Of a stretch of 64,000 nt of DNA, positions 62,016-64,000 are shown one piece after another (position 1 is the stretch's first letter; every line of letters starts with the position of its first letter). Below the pieces are notes generated by a model. The model was not told the DNA's origin. It ran no database searches and saw only the letters and a program-made list of their open reading frames with translations. Source of the DNA: Kolteria novifilia (GTDB lineage Bacteria; Planctomycetota; Planctomycetia; Kolteriales; Kolteriaceae); contig CP036279.1 of NCBI GenBank assembly GCA_007748055.1, forward strand, positions 4,154,001 through 4,218,000. Direction: 5' to 3'. The translations under genes and the position numbers were made by a program.

Positions 62016-62515
62016 TCAAGGAGTTTCGATTCCGGGGTATGGGTCCCGAGGCTCCCAAGGGCTCGGCGCGCCGCCCAAGTTCTCGTGAAAATCATTCACA
62101 TCCCGCACTATTGTTGCGCCTTGGCCATCCACATAGTGATCTCGAATGTTTGAGTAGTACTGCGTCCAGACCATAACTTGATTTTCTTCACCCATAGCCC
62201 ATATGCCGACTCTGTTGACCTGATCCCGAGGATACTCATGTGATTCCGTCCAGATTTCGACTGTAGAGTCATTAATCTGGGTCACACCCCATCGCCGCTG
62301 CCCTACGAGCATGTGCCAACCAGCAGTGTCACCGAAGACAGTGCGATCCGAAACATCGCTCGAGAGCCGAACGGGAACTTTTTGCGGATTCAGTAAATCG
62401 GACGCGAAGCCAAAGAAGCCGATACTGTCGAAGAACGCGTACATCTCACCATTGATCTCCTGCGTCTCCACCCTCGCCACGCTATTATGGCCACCGTTGA
62501 AGTGCTTGAATTCCT
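62016..62515 (-). pseudogene. 3' part of an unknown gene cut by an ISL3 element
   Basis: A 154-codon ORF can start at GTG 62480, but the same frame is open further upstream (EFKHFNGGHNSVARVETQE) and meets a TAG only inside the ISL3 terminal repeat. The coding sequence therefore appears to have been longer before the IS inserted. The remaining part (ends DVNDFHENLGGAPSPWEPRDPYPGIETP) is rich in aromatic residues and has no recognisable family. The E-F-x-H-F-N-G-G-H-N segment could be part of an active site, but that is speculative. Confidence 0.55.
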
Positions 62516-64000
62516 GGCTCTATTGCCAAATCTGTGGGTGGTGAGTGTATTCTCCGTTCCGCTTGGTAGTGGAGGTTACCGCCGTATGCCAAGGGCCGCG
62601 TCCGGCTGCTGCTTTGCCTGGTCTTCTCGCTTCGCTCGCCCTGCATCCTCGCCATCGTGGCTCGGCTTCGGTCGCCCGGCAAAGACTCCTCCTTGGCCGT
62701 TGGCGGGGAGGATGTTCCACTGGTCAAGCGGAAAGGAGAGAAGTCGGCAGGAGGCCAAAAAAGAGCATCCCGCTCTCGAGGGGCGCATGATGGAGTTTGC
62801 AAGGACTTCTTCAAACGCCAGCCGCGAGAGACGGGATGCGACTTCAGGTTATCCTCAACGCCTTGGAGCGTCACGGGAGTTTCGTCTACGAATCGGCGGC
62901 TTGGGCCGATTCGTCGAAAGAGGGACTGCTGGTTCGGGTTCGCCCACGGCGTCGCAGCCGGCCGATCTGTTCGGGTTGCGGGAATCGTGGCGGCACGTAC
63001 GACCACTTGCCGGAACGCCGTTTTCAGCACGTGCCGTTGTGGGGCCTGGCGGTCTGGTTCGTCTACGCGGCGCGGCGGGTCGCATGCCCTGCTTGCGGGG
63101 TGAAGGTGGAACGCATTCCCTGGGCGTCGGGCAAGGAGCGAACGACGTCGAGCTTCCAATGGTTCCTGGCCCGTTGGGCCAAACGCTTGAGCTGGCGTGA
63201 GACCGCCGAGATCTTCGGCACGAGTTGGCACACCGTCTTTCGTGCGGTGAAAATGGCGGTTTGCTGGGGAATCCGCCATCGCGAGCTGGAAGGGATCGAG
63301 GCGATCGGCATCGACGAGGTCGCCTACCGCAAGGGGCATCAGTACTTCACCCTGGTCTATCAGATCGACCGCGGATCGCGTCGTCTGCTTTGGGTCGGGC
63401 AAGACCGGACCAAGGAGACGCTCGGTCGTTTCTTTCGCTTCTTCGGCAGGCGGCGAACCGAGCGGCTGAAGTACATCTGCAGCGACATGTGGAAAGCCTA
63501 CCTGTCGGTCATCGCTCGCGAGGCCAATGGGGCCCTGCACATTCTCGACCGCTTCCACATCATGCAGTTGTTCAACAAGGCGATCGACAAGGTGCGGGCC
63601 CAGGAGGCACGCGAACTCAAACGCAAGGGCTTCGAGGTGCTCAAGCGGACGCGTTGGCTGCTGCTCAAGCGTCGCGGCAACCTCAAACGCAAGGAGGTCC
63701 TTCGTCTCAACGAGTTGTTGACGCACAACCTCAGGACGGTCAAGTGCTACCTGATGAAGGAAGACTTCCAGCGGCTTTGGGACTACAAGGCTCCCTGGCG
63801 GATCGGATCCTTCTTCCAGGAGTGGCTCGATCGGGCCTTGAGCACACGGATCGAACCGATGCGCAACCTGGCACGAACCCTCGAGCGTCACGCCGAGCAG
63901 ATCTTCAATTGGTTCGAGGCAAAAGGAGAGATTTCCGCGGGCGCCGTCGAGGGAATGAATCTGAAGGTCAAATTGACGACCCGCCGCTCCTACGGCTTTC
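62516..64000 (+). mobile_element. ISL3-family insertion sequence (right end outside window)
   Basis: The left end starts GGCTCTATTGCCAAATCTGT at 62516, a typical ISL3 terminal sequence. The flanking 8 bp GAATTCCT could be one copy of the target duplication. A 320-bp leader precedes the transposase gene at 62836, which runs off the window. Confidence 0.8.
62836..64000 (+). CDS. ISL3-family transposase (3' end outside window)
   Basis: At least 388 residues are visible from the ATG at 62836. An N-terminal zinc finger (PICSGCGNRGGTYDHLPERR, then VACPACGVKVERIPW) and an HTH region (WAKRLSWRETAEIFGTSWHTVFRAVK) precede the DDE domain: first Asp in IEAIGIDEVAYRKGHQYFTLVYQID, second in LKYICSDMWKAYLSVI, then HILDRFHIMQLFNKAIDKVR. 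The third acidic residue should be the Glu near GEISAGAVEGMNLKVKLTTR at the right edge. The visible part is intact. It is the source of the insertion that cut the gene at 62016-62515. Confidence 0.93.
   Translation, partial: MRLQVILNALERHGSFVYESAAWADSSKEGLLVRVRPRRRSRPICSGCGNRGGTYDHLPERRFQHVPLWGLAVWFVYAARRVACPACGVKVERIPWASGKERTTSSFQWFLARWAKRLSWRETAEIFGTSWHTVFRAVKMAVCWGIRHRELEGIEAIGIDEVAYRKGHQYFTLVYQIDRGSRRLLWVGQDRTKETLGRFFRFFGRRRTERLKYICSDMWKAYLSVIAREANGALHILDRFHIMQLFNKAIDKVRAQEARELKRKGFEVLKRTRWLLLKRRGNLKRKEVLRLNELLTHNLRTVKCYLMKEDFQRLWDYKAPWRIGSFFQEWLDRALSTRIEPMRNLARTLERHAEQIFNWFEAKGEISAGAVEGMNLKVKLTTRRSYGF

Overview
The window looks like chromosomal DNA from a member of the Planctomycetota, probably of the Pirellula/Rhodopirellula type. 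This is inferred from gene content, not from a marker gene. The evidence is two secreted FGly-type sulfatases, a lipoprotein with a PVC-type dehydrogenase, HEAT repeats and a haem-binding domain, DUF1573 and DUF547 proteins, a metallophosphatase of the UshA type, GC-rich DNA, many GTG/TTG starts, weak Shine-Dalgarno signals, and long intergenic stretches filled with palindromic repeats. There is no rRNA or complete tRNA.

Left part (1-19.7 kb). A minus-strand envelope-polysaccharide block runs from a sulfatase through a DPM1-like glycosyltransferase, a WecA/MraY-family phosphosugar transferase and an O-antigen ligase with a TPR tail (the last two overlap by ATGA). It continues into a DUF1573 protein and a partial metallophosphatase. 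Next come a HEAT-repeat protein, a YbjQ protein, a secreted esterase, a large VWA membrane protein, two small envelope proteins, and a two-gene HDOD / SpoIIE-phosphatase signalling unit.

Middle part (19.9-36.5 kb). A plus-strand metabolic run holds a CYTH protein, folK, panC, panD, lgt (with a PDZ-like insertion) and a HisD homologue that has lost its metal-binding and catalytic histidines. A MoxR ATPase, a decayed transporter/cNMP-binding pseudogene, a second CYTH protein, a D-2-hydroxyacid dehydrogenase, a purU-type gene, a PPP phosphatase and a lipid kinase follow. After these is a run of small membrane or stress genes: YqaE/Pmp3, ExoD, a YciF-like ferritin-fold protein, and two single-pass coiled-coil proteins.

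Right-middle part (36.5-56.5 kb). This holds ribosomal protein S1 (six S1 domains and a Glu-Ala-Pro-rich tail), a DUF547 protein, a sulfatase, a myo-inositol oxygenase, the large PVC-type haem lipoprotein, a 31-residue membrane ORF directly before rlmN, an acidic Trp-motif protein, and a complete RND efflux set (membrane-fusion lipoprotein, permease, outer-membrane factor).

Right end (56.7-64 kb). A 42-nt 3' fragment of a tRNA-Arg(CCU) gene marks what looks like the edge of an integrated island. Beyond it are remnants and insertion sequences: a truncated, frameshifted glycosyltransferase, a complete IS66 element, the 3' end of a tyrosine recombinase, a CHC2 zinc-finger remnant, a small HEAT protein, and a gene fragment cut by an ISL3-family element that runs off the window.

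Repeats are a main theme. A dispersed palindromic element occurs at five places, each with a different internal sub-unit tandemly amplified. Another repeat has inserted in frame between the start codon and the signal peptide of a sulfatase.
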